Shown: positions 16,000 to 24,327 of the stretch, piece by piece
How the letters are laid out: each line of letters opens with the position of its first letter
Position numbering within the stretch: position 1 is the first letter of the stretch
Source of the DNA: Sinomonas sp. ASV486
GTDB taxonomy: Bacteria > Actinomycetota > Actinomycetes > Actinomycetales > Micrococcaceae
NCBI RefSeq assembly: GCF_030908215.1
Contig: NZ_JAVFJK010000005.1
Span: 62,001 to 126,000, forward strand
Length of the DNA stretch: 64,000 bases
Direction of reading: 5' to 3'
Translations under genes and position numbers: made by a program
The notes under the pieces: generated by a model
Database searches by the model: none
Told to the model about the DNA's origin: nothing
Seen by the model: the letters and a program-made list of their open reading frames with translations, nothing else

Positions 16000-18234
16000 A
16001 TGACGAACCGACTCGCGGGGCAGGCTTCGGCCTACCTGCGCCAGCACGCGGAGAACCCTGTCCACTGGCAGCCCTTCGGCGACGATGCGTTCGCGGAGGC
16101 GGCGCGGCGGGACGTCCCCGTCTTCATCTCGATCGGCTACGCGGCATGCCACTGGTGCCACGTCATGGCCCATGAGTCGTTCGAGGACCCAGCCACAGCC
16201 AGCCAGCTCAATGCCGGCTTCGTGAACGTCAAGGTGGACCGCGAAGAGCGGCCCGACGTCGACGGCGTCTACATGGCCGCCTGTCAGGCGATGACAGGTC
16301 AGGGCGGGTGGCCCCTGAGCGTCTTCGCTCTCCCGGACGGGCGCGCGTTCTACGCGGGCACGTACTTCCCGCCGGAGCCACGTCCGGGCCAGCCGAGCTT
16401 CAGACAGGTACTGACGTCCGTCGCGGCGGCCTGGGCAGATCGCCGCGACGCCGTCGAGCGCCAGGCCGACGCGCTCGCCGAGGCACTGGGAGGACTGTTC
16501 TCCGACCAGCTCCTGAGCGTCGGTCAGGCCCCGGAGTACGACGCCGGCGGGCTGGCCGCCGTGGCGAGCGGCGCCGTCGTGCGTCTGGGCCAGACTGAGG
16601 ACCACGTCCACGGCGGGTTCGGCGGCGCGCCGAAGTTCCCGCCCTCGCCCGTGCTCGAGTTCCTCGTGCGTCATGCGGCCGGAGCGGGCGAGACGGCAGG
16701 CTACGCCCGGGCACTCGCCGGGCGCACGCTCGCCGCGATGTGCCGCTCGGCGCTCTTCGACATCCTCGGCGGCGGTTTCGCGCGGTATTCCGTCACGGCG
16801 GACTGGTCCCTGCCGCACTACGAGAAGATGCTCTACGACAACGCCCAGCTCCTGCGCGTCCTGGCCCACTGGACGCGGCTCGGCGGCTCTGCGGAGTTCC
16901 CCGCCGACGAGGCGCGCGATGCCGCTTCCCTCACCGCAGACTGGCTCGTCCGCGAGCTCGGGCTCCCCGGCGGCGGCTACGCGTCCTCGCTCGACGCGGA
17001 CTCGGAGCGGGACGGGAGGCCGGTGGAGGGCGGCTACTACGTGTGGACGGGGACTGAGCTGGCCCGCGCCCTCGTGGACGCGCCGCACGACGGCGCCCGA
17101 CTGGCGTCGTTGTTCGGCCTCCGGGTGGGGGAGCACGCCACCACGGCGGCGCCGCTGCACGCCGGGCGCCCCCTGGGAGCTGACGAGCGGGAGCTCCTCG
17201 AACGCCACCGCCCCGTTCTGCTCGGCGCCCGAGCGCGCAGGACACCGCCCGCGCGGGACGACAAGGTCGTGGCCGGGTGGAACGGACTGGCCATCGCAGC
17301 GCTCGCCGACGCCTCCGCCGTCTTGGACCGCGCGGACCTGCTCAACGCCGCCGAACGTGCGGCGGACCTCCTCGCTGGCGTCCATTGGGACGGAACCCGG
17401 CTCGCGAGGGTGTCCCACGACGGGAAGGCAACGGGTGTCGAGGGCGTGCTGGCCGACTATGCCGGGTGTGCCGAGGGGGCCTTCGCGCTGTACGCGGCAA
17501 CCGGTGCGACCCGCTGGTATGCGTGGGCGATCGAGCTGGTCGACGCGGCGACCGGGAGATTCGTGGTCAGTGGGCTGCTCTCCGACGAGGCCCCTGCCAC
17601 AGACGCCGGCAATGCCGGCAGCGCCGTGCGCACGGCCCGCGCGGGGGCCCGCACGCTCGATCCGCACGACAACGAGGCGCCGAGCGGCGCGTCGCTGCTC
17701 GCGGGTGCGCTCCTGACCGCGGCCGCGTACAGCGGTTCCTGGAAGCACCGCGCGCTGGCCGGATCGATCCTCGCGGGGCTCCCGAAGCTCCTGTCTCAGG
17801 GTCCGCGGCTTGCGGGCTGGCTCCTTGCGGTGGCCGAGGCCCGGCTGGCCGGACCGCTCGAGGCAGCGATCGTCGGGGCGCTGGACGGCACCCGGGCCCC
17901 CGAGACCTTGGCACTGCACCGCGAGGCGTTGCTTTCGCCGAGCCCTGGACTGGCCGTGGCCTTTGGCTCCACTCCGGGCACGCGCGGGTTGGCCCCGGCT
18001 GCGGGCGAGCCGAGCCGCGGGTCCGGCGGGCCGACTGCGGGTGGTGCGGAGTCCGGCGTCGTGCCCGTGACCGTGCCGCTGCTTCAGGACCGACCCGCGG
18101 CCGACGACGGCGGCCCGCTTGCCTACGTGTGCCGGGAGTTCACGTGCCGGCTGCCGGTCAATACCTTGGGCGCCCTGCGGGAGCAGCTCATGGGCGGGGG
18201 TTCGGCCCCAGCGGACGGGACCGGTGTGCAGTAG
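16000..18234 (+). CDS. Thioredoxin domain-containing protein, DUF255 (YyaL/spermatogenesis-associated 20 family)
   Basis: 744 aa. An N-terminal thioredoxin-like domain (~1-165) carries the CxxC of YAACHWCHVMAHESFED, followed by an (alpha/alpha) toroid domain related to N-acylglucosamine epimerases (VAGWNGLAIAALADASAVL, PHYEKMLYDNAQLLR). The biochemical role is not established. The C-terminus CREFTCRLPVNTLGALREQL is a family feature with two cysteines. ATG start after CAGACT at 6 nt, no useful Shine-Dalgarno. Neighbours hlyIII and uppS recur beside this gene in other actinobacteria. Confidence 0.92.
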   Translation: MTNRLAGQASAYLRQHAENPVHWQPFGDDAFAEAARRDVPVFISIGYAACHWCHVMAHESFEDPATASQLNAGFVNVKVDREERPDVDGVYMAACQAMTGQGGWPLSVFALPDGRAFYAGTYFPPEPRPGQPSFRQVLTSVAAAWADRRDAVERQADALAEALGGLFSDQLLSVGQAPEYDAGGLAAVASGAVVRLGQTEDHVHGGFGGAPKFPPSPVLEFLVRHAAGAGETAGYARALAGRTLAAMCRSALFDILGGGFARYSVTADWSLPHYEKMLYDNAQLLRVLAHWTRLGGSAEFPADEARDAASLTADWLVRELGLPGGGYASSLDADSERDGRPVEGGYYVWTGTELARALVDAPHDGARLASLFGLRVGEHATTAAPLHAGRPLGADERELLERHRPVLLGARARRTPPARDDKVVAGWNGLAIAALADASAVLDRADLLNAAERAADLLAGVHWDGTRLARVSHDGKATGVEGVLADYAGCAEGAFALYAATGATRWYAWAIELVDAATGRFVVSGLLSDEAPATDAGNAGSAVRTARAGARTLDPHDNEAPSGASLLAGALLTAAAYSGSWKHRALAGSILAGLPKLLSQGPRLAGWLLAVAEARLAGPLEAAIVGALDGTRAPETLALHREALLSPSPGLAVAFGSTPGTRGLAPAAGEPSRGSGGPTAGGAESGVVPVTVPLLQDRPAADDGGPLAYVCREFTCRLPVNTLGALREQLMGGGSAPADGTGVQ

Positions 18235-18265
18235 GCCCCGCAAGCCCTGCCGGCGGGCTGTTGCC

Positions 18266-18288
18266 GCCGGGGGGCCGTCGCCCCCGGC
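18266..18288. terminator. Hairpin between DUF255 and hemolysin III genes
   Basis: 8-bp stem GCCGGGGG/CCCCCGGC with a 7-nt loop, located between two convergent genes; a smaller GCCC/GGGC stem precedes it. Terminator function is inferred from position. Confidence 0.55.
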
Positions 18289-18306
18289 TCGTTCCCGAGG
18301 TGACAG

Positions 18307-18981
18307 TTACGCCGTCGGCGTGCCCAACACGGCGAACATGATGGCGATGTAGTGGGCCGCGAATGCCGCGACCGTGAACGCGTGGAAGAACTCGTGGAAG
18401 CCGAAGTGCCGGTACGAGAAGTTGGGGCGGCGGATCCCGTAGAAGACGGCGCCGGCAATGTACAGTGCCCCACCGACGCAGATGAGAATCGCCGCTGGGA
18501 TGCTGGCCGCGAAGAACTGCGGCAGGAACAGCAGAGCCGCGCAGCCGAGGATCACGTAGATCGGCACGTAGAGCCATCGGGGCGCACCGACCCACAGGGT
18601 GCGGAACGCGACGCCAGCGAGCGCACCGGACCAGATGAGCGTGAGCAGGAGGATCGCAGTGGACCGCGGGAGCAGCACCCAGGACAGCGGCGTGTAGGTG
18701 CCCGCGATGACGAGCATGATGTTGGTGTGGTCGAGCCGCTTGAGGACGGCTTTGACCCGCGGGGTCCAGTTCCCGCGGTGGTAGATGGCACTCACCGAGA
18801 ACAGCAGCAGCCCGGTGAAGGCATACACCGCCGAGGCGATCTTGCGGTCAGCTCCAGGGGCAAGGGCGATGAGCACGAGCCCGGCAGCCAGGGCCCAAGG
18901 GATGGCCGCGGCATGGATCCAGCCGCGCCACGACGGCTTGAGGGACAGGAGCTCGAGGCGGTCTGCCGCTTGGTGCTGCAT
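18307..18981 (-). CDS. Hemolysin III / PAQR family membrane protein
   Basis: 224 aa with seven hydrophobic helices and conserved family residues SAIYHRG, LDHTNI and HEFFHAF whose histidines and aspartate form a metal site in PAQR relatives. The 'hemolysin' label is historical; bacterial roles are uncertain, and hydrolase-like activity on lipids has been proposed for the superfamily. ATG start 6 nt after TAGAAT, no Shine-Dalgarno. A perfect 8-bp inverted repeat overlaps this promoter, so the gene looks repressor-controlled. Confidence 0.92.
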   Translation of the reverse strand: MQHQAADRLELLSLKPSWRGWIHAAAIPWALAAGLVLIALAPGADRKIASAVYAFTGLLLFSVSAIYHRGNWTPRVKAVLKRLDHTNIMLVIAGTYTPLSWVLLPRSTAILLLTLIWSGALAGVAFRTLWVGAPRWLYVPIYVILGCAALLFLPQFFAASIPAAILICVGGALYIAGAVFYGIRRPNFSYRHFGFHEFFHAFTVAAFAAHYIAIMFAVLGTPTA

Positions 18982-18987
18982 GGACTG

Positions 18988-19013
18988 ATTCTAACTTACG
19001 GTCCGGTAAGTTA
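18988..19013 (-). promoter_or_regulatory. Leaderless promoter of hemolysin III gene with TetR-like operator
   Basis: TAACTTAC-N6-GTAAGTTA (18992-19013) is a perfect 8-bp-arm inverted repeat, the size of TetR-family sites. The minus-strand -10 TAGAAT (18988-18993) shares two bases with it and ends 6 nt before the start codon. No regulator gene is adjacent. Confidence 0.65.
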
Positions 19014-19074
19014 CTCCTGAGTAGCGGCTGTGAGGCTTGCGGTAGCCTAGAGGAAAAGCAGCGGTGTCGCCGTG

Positions 19075-19106
19075 TACGGGCATGGAATCGTACGGGCATG
19101 GAATCG
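19075..19106 (+). repeat. 16-bp tandem duplication upstream of the prenyltransferase
   Basis: TACGGGCATGGAATCG occurs twice head to tail (19075-19090, 19091-19106). It puts extra ATG codons ahead of the gene; because the unit is not a multiple of three the copies lie in different frames. Confidence 0.85.
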
Positions 19107-19121
19107 ACGGGCGGGAGGGGC

Positions 19122-19883
19122 ATGGAGCTGCCCGTTTTCCTCTATGGCTTCTATGAGCGGCACCTCCAGCGTTCCCTGAGCCCGGACAGTATCCCCAAGC
19201 ATGTCGGCGTCATGGTGGACGGCAATCGGCGCTGGGCCCGGCAGTTCAATGCACCCACGAGCCAGGGCCATCGCGCAGGCGCGGACAAGATCCACGAGTT
19301 CCTGGGCTGGTGCCGGGAGCTCGGCGTGCGGGTCGTGACGCTCTACATGCTCTCGACCGACAACCTGAACCGCTCGACCGAGGAGCTCGCCGAGCTCACG
19401 GCGATCATCGCGGACACCCTCGACCGTCTCGACAGCGACCCGGCTGTGTCCGTGCATGCCATGGGCGCCCCCGAGATGCTCCCGGACCACCTCGCCGAGC
19501 GGCTCGAGCGCCTCACCGCGAAGCCGAGCCCGTCGGAGCCGATCCACGTCAACGTCGCCGTCGGCTACGGCGGACGGCGCGAGATCGTCGATGCCGTCCG
19601 CGAACTCCTGCGCGACGCCCTGGCGCACGGCAAGGACATCGCCGAGCTCGCCGAGAACCTCGACGTCGATGACATCTCCCGCTACCTCTACACCGCCGGA
19701 CAGCCCGATCCGGACCTCGTGATCCGTACCTCCGGCGAGCAGCGGCTCTCCGGGTTCCTCATGTGGCAGAGCGCCTACAGCGAGTTCTACTTCTGCGAGG
19801 CCCTCTGGCCTGCGTTCCGCAAAGTCGACTTCCTGCGGGCCCTGCGCGACTACGCAGGGCGCCAGCGCCGCTACGGGGCGTAG
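19122..19883 (+). CDS. Isoprenyl transferase (cis-prenyltransferase, UppS/Rv1086-like)
   Basis: Adds isopentenyl units in cis to make Z-prenyl diphosphates, precursors of the lipid carriers for wall synthesis. 254 aa from the ATG with GGGAGG upstream; an in-frame ATG 24 nt earlier is possible but has a poorer site. VGVMVDGNRRWAR holds the catalytic aspartate, GHRAGADK and RTSGEQRLSGFLMWQSAYSE are signatures. The neighbourhood (mca, DUF255, hlyIII) matches that of M. tuberculosis Rv1086, a short-chain Z,E-farnesyl diphosphate synthase, so the product may be short rather than undecaprenyl-length; sequence alone does not settle it. Confidence 0.93.
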   Translation: MELPVFLYGFYERHLQRSLSPDSIPKHVGVMVDGNRRWARQFNAPTSQGHRAGADKIHEFLGWCRELGVRVVTLYMLSTDNLNRSTEELAELTAIIADTLDRLDSDPAVSVHAMGAPEMLPDHLAERLERLTAKPSPSEPIHVNVAVGYGGRREIVDAVRELLRDALAHGKDIAELAENLDVDDISRYLYTAGQPDPDLVIRTSGEQRLSGFLMWQSAYSEFYFCEALWPAFRKVDFLRALRDYAGRQRRYGA

Positions 19884-19941
19884 TGGCCGCAGGCCGCTGA
19901 CGGCGGGGAGCCCTTCCGTGCACCCGTTTCCGCGCACGACG

Positions 19942-19962
19942 ACGCCCGCCCGGCCCGGGCGT
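19942..19962 (+). terminator. Hairpin downstream of the prenyltransferase
   Basis: ACGCCCG/CGGGCGT stem of 7 bp with a 7-nt C/G-rich loop, 58 nt after the stop codon. Probable terminator, without a U-tract. Confidence 0.5.
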
Positions 19963-19994
19963 GCGCCCCGCCCCAGCCGCCACGCGCCGTCGTG

Positions 19995-20012
19995 AACTAC
20001 ACAGTTGTAGTT
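19995..20012. promoter_or_regulatory. Inverted-repeat operator upstream of the phoH2 locus
   Basis: AACTACA-N4-TGTAGTT, perfect 7-bp arms, in an AT-richer island. It precedes possible -10 elements TGTAAC (about 20033-20038) and TACATT (20060-20065), so a repressor bound here would touch the promoter of the small ORF and phoH2. The binding protein is unknown. Confidence 0.55.
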
Positions 20013-20067
20013 AACCGGACACTCCCCGCGATGTAACCCGCCCGTCATGTGACGCGGCGTACATTGG

Positions 20068-20098
20068 CCGCATCGGAGGCAACCCGCCTCCGGTGCGG
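20068..20098 (+). promoter_or_regulatory. Stable leader hairpin before the small ORF
   Basis: A 13-bp stem (CCGCATCGGAGGC with GCCTCCGGTGCGG, one G-U pair) closes a 5-nt loop AACCC. Its 3' end directly abuts the GGGGAGG ribosome binding site of the small ORF, so folding, or a protein bound to it, could change access to that site. Confidence 0.6.
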
Positions 20099-20109
20099 GG
20101 AGGCCGAGT

Positions 20110-20220
20110 ATGGGCGTTGCGTTGCAGCAGCTCCTGGAGGCCCGTCCCGGCCTCGCGGCCGAGCCGGACGTCAGGAGAATACCGGGGGAACCACCCGGGG
20201 GCTGGAGTCGACGTGACTAG
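20110..20220 (+). CDS. 36-codon ORF overlapping the phoH2 start; possible PhoAT-like antitoxin
   Basis: Encodes a 36-residue peptide beginning [15 protein letters not shown] and ending GGWSRRD. The case for a gene is a strong GGGGAGG Shine-Dalgarno 6 nt before the ATG, a stable hairpin just upstream, and a TAG stop lying 8 nt inside phoH2, so translation could be coupled. From memory, mycobacterial phoH2 is preceded by an overlapping small gene, phoAT, that acts as antitoxin; the arrangement here is the same. I see no sequence similarity I can vouch for. It may instead be only a translational-coupling leader. Confidence 0.55.
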   Translation: MGVALQQLLEARPGLAAEPDVRRIPGEPPGGWSRRD

Positions 20221-21586
20221 CAACGAGGCCGCCAACGCTGCACTGCTCGAGGAGTCCGCAGGCGCACGCGCCACCGCCGATGGCGCACGCAGGACCTATG
20301 TTCTTGACACCTCCGTGCTGCTCTCCGATCCGCGGGCACTCCTGCGCTTCGCCGAGCATGAAGTGGTGATCCCCGTCGTCGTGATCACCGAACTCGAGGG
20401 CAAGCGGAACGATCCGGAACTGGGCTACTTCGCCCGCAAGGCGCTCCGGCTGCTCGACGACCTCCGTGTCCAGCACGGGAGCCTCAACCACCCCGTGCCG
20501 CTCGAGACCGACGGCGGCGCGCAGGGCGGGACGCTGCTTGTGGAGCTCAACCACATCTCGGCGGAGGTGCTCCCCGCGGGCTTCCGCAGCGGGGACAACG
20601 ACGCCCGTATCCTGGCCGTCGCGAAGAACATGTCGAACGAGGGCCGCGCAGTGGTGCTCGTCTCGAAGGACGTCCCGATGCGCGTCAAGGCCTCGGCCAT
20701 GGGCCTCGCAGCGGACGAGTACCGCAACGAGCAGATCGTCGACTCGGGCTGGACCGGCGTCGCCGAGGTCGAGGCGGATGATCAGCAGGTCGGCGCGCTG
20801 TACGGGCACGAAGCCGTCTTCATCCCCGAGGCCGCCGAGATGCCCGTCAACACGGGCCTCGTGGTCCTCTCGAATCGCGGCTCCGCGCTCGGCCGGGTGG
20901 GTGCGGACAAGCAGGTGCGGCTCGTCAGGGGCGACCGCGAGGTGTTCGGCCTCCACGGACGCTCGGCTGAGCAGCGGCTGGCCATCGACCTCCTCATGGA
21001 CCCCGGGGTGGGGATCGTCTCGCTCGGCGGCAAGGCGGGCACCGGCAAGTCGGCGCTCGCGCTCTGCGCGGGGCTCGAGGCCGTCATGGAGCGGCGCGAG
21101 CACAAGAAGGTCGTCGTGTTCCGGCCGCTCTTCGCGGTCGGCGGGCAGGAGCTCGGCTACCTCCCCGGCACTGAGGCCGAGAAGATGAACCCGTGGGGCC
21201 AGGCGGTGTTCGACACTCTGGGGGCCCTCGTGAGCAAGGATGTCCTCGACCATGTTGTGGACGCCGGCATGCTCGAGGTGATGCCGCTGACGCACATCCG
21301 CGGGCGTTCGCTCCACGACTCCTTCGTCATCGTGGACGAGGCCCAGTCGCTCGAGAAGAATGTCCTCCTGACGGTCATGAGCCGCATGGGCCAGAACTCG
21401 AAGATCGTCCTGACGCATGACGTCGCGCAGCGGGACAACCTCCGGGTGGGCCGTCACGACGGTATCGCCGCCGTGGTCGAGACGCTCAAGGGACACCCGC
21501 TCTTCGGCCACGTGACGCTCACGCGGTCCGAGCGCTCGCCGATTGCCGCTCTCGTCACCGAACTGCTCGAGGGGGCCGAGATCTAG
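20213..21586 (+). CDS. phoH2: PhoH2-type protein: PIN domain RNase fused to PhoH ATPase
   Basis: Predicted RNA-unwinding and RNA-cleaving protein. 457 aa from a GTG with GGAG 5 nt upstream. Residues ~28-150 are a PIN domain: [12 protein letters not shown] starts with the catalytic aspartate, [10 protein letters not shown] gives the conserved glutamate, and [12 protein letters not shown] the distal aspartates. The PhoH P-loop domain follows with Walker [10 protein letters not shown] (~273-281), Walker [10 protein letters not shown] (~370) and sensor-like [11 protein letters not shown]. Known PhoH2 proteins couple sequence-specific RNase and ATP-dependent helicase activity and belong to a toxin-antitoxin arrangement. 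The upstream 36-codon ORF and operator suggest the same here. Confidence 0.94.
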   Translation: MTSNEAANAALLEESAGARATADGARRTYVLDTSVLLSDPRALLRFAEHEVVIPVVVITELEGKRNDPELGYFARKALRLLDDLRVQHGSLNHPVPLETDGGAQGGTLLVELNHISAEVLPAGFRSGDNDARILAVAKNMSNEGRAVVLVSKDVPMRVKASAMGLAADEYRNEQIVDSGWTGVAEVEADDQQVGALYGHEAVFIPEAAEMPVNTGLVVLSNRGSALGRVGADKQVRLVRGDREVFGLHGRSAEQRLAIDLLMDPGVGIVSLGGKAGTGKSALALCAGLEAVMERREHKKVVVFRPLFAVGGQELGYLPGTEAEKMNPWGQAVFDTLGALVSKDVLDHVVDAGMLEVMPLTHIRGRSLHDSFVIVDEAQSLEKNVLLTVMSRMGQNSKIVLTHDVAQRDNLRVGRHDGIAAVVETLKGHPLFGHVTLTRSERSPIAALVTELLEGAEI

Positions 21587-21676
21587 CCTGGATCGTCCCG
21601 GAGCGAGCCCAGCGTCATGCCGTCACGCTAGCGCACGCGTCGCGTCGGCGGAGGCAGCGTCCGATAGTGTCCAAGG

Positions 21677-22189
21677 GTGACGCACCGACTGCCCGAGCTC
21701 TGGGGAACGAGCCCGCTGGCCTTCTGGCTCGTTGTGGCCTGCCTGTGCTACTACGTGTGGATGGCCGCGCGGCTTGCCATGATCGACATCCGCAGCCACC
21801 TGCTGCCCAACCGGATCGTGCTGCCCAGCTACTGGGCTGCGGTTCCGCTCACGGTCGCCGCCGCGATCGCGGCAGGCGGATTCGATGTCGGGGCTGCGCT
21901 GCGCGTCCTCGGCGGCGGCGCTGTGCTGTGGCTCGTCTACTTCGTGCTGCGGATCGTTTACCCGGCAGGGATGGGTTTCGGTGATGTCAAGCTCGCCGGG
22001 GTGCTCGGCCTGTACCTCGGGTTCCTGAGCTGGTCGCACCTGTTCTGGGGGACCGCGGCCGCATTCCTGCTGGGCGGCCTCTTCGGCCTCGGGCTCATCG
22101 TCTCCCGCCGGGGCACAGCGAAGTCAGCCATACCGTTCGGGCCCTTCATGCTCGCGGGCACCGCACTGGCGCTCGCCCTCCCCGTCTGA
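21677..22189 (+). CDS. Prepilin peptidase, A24 family (short form)
   Basis: Membrane aspartyl protease that trims type IV prepilin-like leader peptides. 170 aa, about five helices, lacking the N-terminal methylase domain of PilD, as in TadV/FlaK-like short forms. Both catalytic aspartates are visible: MIDIRSHLLPN and the GxGDxKLA-type motif MGFGDVKLAG. GTG start 6 nt after TAGTGT with no Shine-Dalgarno, so probably leaderless. No pilin, ATPase or tad genes occur in the window, so its substrates are elsewhere. Confidence 0.9.
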   Translation: MTHRLPELWGTSPLAFWLVVACLCYYVWMAARLAMIDIRSHLLPNRIVLPSYWAAVPLTVAAAIAAGGFDVGAALRVLGGGAVLWLVYFVLRIVYPAGMGFGDVKLAGVLGLYLGFLSWSHLFWGTAAAFLLGGLFGLGLIVSRRGTAKSAIPFGPFMLAGTALALALPV

Positions 22190-22221
22190 CCGGCTGGCGG
22201 TTCGCGCCGCACAACGCGGGG

Positions 22222-22692
22222 TCAGCCGACGTAGTGCGCCCGGCGCGCGGGATCCCGCGCCCACTCGATGGCGCGGCGGTGCAGCGGCGGCAGATCGGGC
22301 AGCGCATCGGCCTCGAACCAGCCGACCTCGAGGTTCTCGTCGTCGGCGACTCGCGCCTCGCCGCCGACATAGCGGCAGGCCATCACGACGTCGAGGTACT
22401 GCGCGTGGTCGCCATTGGGGTAGACCATCGGTGCTGTGGTCCCGACGCCAGCCAGATGGGTCACCTCGACCTCTACCCCGGTCTCCTCGAGCACTTCCCG
22501 CACGGCCGTTGCCGCGGGCTCCTCGCCGGGTTCCACGATCCCTGCCGGGACCGTCCACCGGCCGTTGTCGGCCCGTCGCACGAGAAGCAGCCGCGCGTCG
22601 TCGTCCGTCACGACCGCTTTGACCCCCGGGAGCCACAGGGGATGGACACCGATCTTCTCGCGGAGGGTCAGGATGAAGTCAGGCGTGGGCAT
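22222..22692 (-). CDS. NUDIX hydrolase
   Basis: 156 aa. The full Nudix box is present (GIVEPGEEPAATAV then REVLEETGV, i.e. Gx5Ex7REUxEExGU), preceded by LLLVRRADNGRWTVPA. Substrate cannot be told; the N-terminal ~18 residues (LREKIGVHPLWLPGVKAVV) are typical of an actinobacterial clade annotated as MutT-like/ADP-ribose pyrophosphatase-like. ATG start 6 nt after TAGGCT on the minus strand, leaderless pattern. Converges with the prepilin peptidase gene, 32 nt apart. Confidence 0.92.
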   Translation of the reverse strand: MPTPDFILTLREKIGVHPLWLPGVKAVVTDDDARLLLVRRADNGRWTVPAGIVEPGEEPAATAVREVLEETGVEVEVTHLAGVGTTAPMVYPNGDHAQYLDVVMACRYVGGEARVADDENLEVGWFEADALPDLPPLHRRAIEWARDPARRAHYVG

Positions 22693-22720
22693 GGAACCAG
22701 CCTAGGCGTTGCCGCGCGCG

Positions 22721-22760
22721 ACGACGGCCGCCGCCTCGTGCGTGAGGCGACGGCCGTCGT
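22721..22760 (-). terminator. Terminator downstream of fumarase
   Basis: Stem in two blocks, ACGACGGCCG + GCCTC pairing with GAGGC + CGGCCGTCGT around a 6-nt loop with 2-nt internal bulges. It lies 57 nt beyond the fumarase stop and just before the NUDIX promoter, so it insulates the two same-strand genes. Two copies of GACCCCGGGTC flank the fumarase side (about 22778-22811). Confidence 0.75.
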
Positions 22761-22816
22761 AGTGCTCGTCCCACGTGACCCCGGGTCGCTGGGAGACGAC
22801 CCCGGGTCGGGTGGGC

Positions 22817-24259
22817 CTACTTGTTGGGGCCCGTCATCGTGGTGACGTCGAGGGCGGCATCGAGCTGCTCCTCCGTGAGCTCGCCGCGCTCCACGTAGCC
22901 GAGCGCCACGGTCGCCTCGCGGATCGTGAGGCCTTCCTTGACGGCCTTCTTCGCGATGGCGGCGGCGTTCTCGTAGCCGATGAACTTGTTCAGCGGGGTC
23001 ACGATCGAGGGCGAGGCCTCGGCGAGGAAGCGAGCACGCTCGACGTTCGCCTGGATGCCGTCGATCATCTTGTCCGCCATGACGCGCGCGGTGTTGGACA
23101 GGAGGCGGATGGACTCGAGCAGGTTCGCGGCCATGACCGGGATGCCGACGTTGAGCTCGAACGCGCCGTTGGTCGAGGACAGTGCGATCGTGGTGTCGTT
23201 GCCGATCACCTGGGCCGCGACCATGATCGCGGCCTCGCAGATCACGGGGTTGACCTTGCCCGGCATGATGGACGAGCCCGGCTGCAGGTCGGGGATCGCG
23301 ATCTCGCCGAGGCCTGTGTTCGGGCCCGAGCCCATCCAGCGCAGGTCGTTGCTGATCTTCATGATCGAGTACGCGATGTTGCGCAGCTGGCCGGAGGCCT
23401 CGATGAGGCCGTCACGGTTCGCCTGGGCCTCGAAGTGGTTGCGCGCCTCGGTGATGGGCAGCGCCGTGTCCGCGGCGAGGAGGGTTATCACGCGCTGCGG
23501 GAAGCCGGCCGGGGTGTTGATGCCTGTGCCGACGGCGGTGCCGCCGAGGGGGACCTCGGCCACGCGGGGGAGCGAGGCCTCAATGCGTTCGATGCCGTAG
23601 CGGACCTGCGCCTCGTACCCGCCGAACTCCTGGCCGAGCGTCACGGGGGTGGCATCCATGAGGTGGGTGCGCCCCGACTTGACCACATCCTTAAACTCCT
23701 CGGCCTTGCGGCTCAGCGACGCTGCGAGGTACGTGAGGGCTGGGACGAGATCGTTCAGGAGCGCGTTCGTCGCGGCAACGTGGACGGACGTCGGGAACAC
23801 GTCATTCGAGGACTGCGAGGCGTTGACGTGATCGTTCGGGTGGACGACCTTGTCGCTGCCCGCGTCCTTGAGCGCACGCGTTGCGAGCTCGGCGATGACC
23901 TCGTTCATGTTCATGTTCGAGGACGTGCCCGAGCCGGTCTGGAAGACGTCGATCGGGAACTGGCCGTCGAACTCGCCCTCGGCGACGCGGTCGGCGGCGT
24001 CGGCGATCGCGTCGGCGAGATCGGCGTCGATCACTCCGAGGTCCTCGTTGGCCCGCGCGGCGGCCTTCTTGACGCGCGCGAGTGCCTCGATGTGCTTGCG
24101 CTCAAGGGTCTTGCCCGAGATCGGGAAGTTCTCGACGGCGCGCTGCGTCTGGGCACGGTAGAGGGCCGACGCGGGAACGCGGACCTCTCCCATCGTGTCG
24201 TGTTCGATCCGGTATTCGACGGTGTTCGTTGCAGGGGCCTGCACTGCAGAGTCAGTCAT
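22817..24259 (-). CDS. fumC: Class II fumarate hydratase
   Basis: Oxygen-stable TCA-cycle enzyme interconverting fumarate and malate; homotetramer. 480 aa. The superfamily signature [11 protein letters not shown] is present with its mobile-loop catalytic serine, together with [32 protein letters not shown] and [19 protein letters not shown] start 6 nt after TAATCT, no Shine-Dalgarno. Upstream on the same strand are carbonic anhydrase and DUF4245; glpX lies divergent from them, a fum-glpX-DUF4245 association shared with mycobacteria. Confidence 0.97.
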   Translation of the reverse strand: MTDSAVQAPATNTVEYRIEHDTMGEVRVPASALYRAQTQRAVENFPISGKTLERKHIEALARVKKAAARANEDLGVIDADLADAIADAADRVAEGEFDGQFPIDVFQTGSGTSSNMNMNEVIAELATRALKDAGSDKVVHPNDHVNASQSSNDVFPTSVHVAATNALLNDLVPALTYLAASLSRKAEEFKDVVKSGRTHLMDATPVTLGQEFGGYEAQVRYGIERIEASLPRVAEVPLGGTAVGTGINTPAGFPQRVITLLAADTALPITEARNHFEAQANRDGLIEASGQLRNIAYSIMKISNDLRWMGSGPNTGLGEIAIPDLQPGSSIMPGKVNPVICEAAIMVAAQVIGNDTTIALSSTNGAFELNVGIPVMAANLLESIRLLSNTARVMADKMIDGIQANVERARFLAEASPSIVTPLNKFIGYENAAAIAKKAVKEGLTIREATVALGYVERGELTEEQLDAALDVTTMTGPNK

Positions 24260-24327
24260 GGCACCCAGATTAGACCCCTCGCGTGGGCCGATTCGAACCG
24301 AGACGGCGGCGTCCTGCGTCAGTGCAT

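Noticed and set aside
20040-20212. Cyclic di-AMP (ydaO) riboswitch upstream of phoH2
   Set aside because: The stem followed by GCGGGGAGG and a later CTCGCGGCC stretch recall the family, but the conserved GGGGTGAATC block is missing. Kept only as an alternative to be tested.
22778-22811. Second terminator made of the two GACCCCGGGTC copies
   Set aside because: The copies are direct and each only approximately palindromic; the stronger hairpin at 22721-22760 explains termination.
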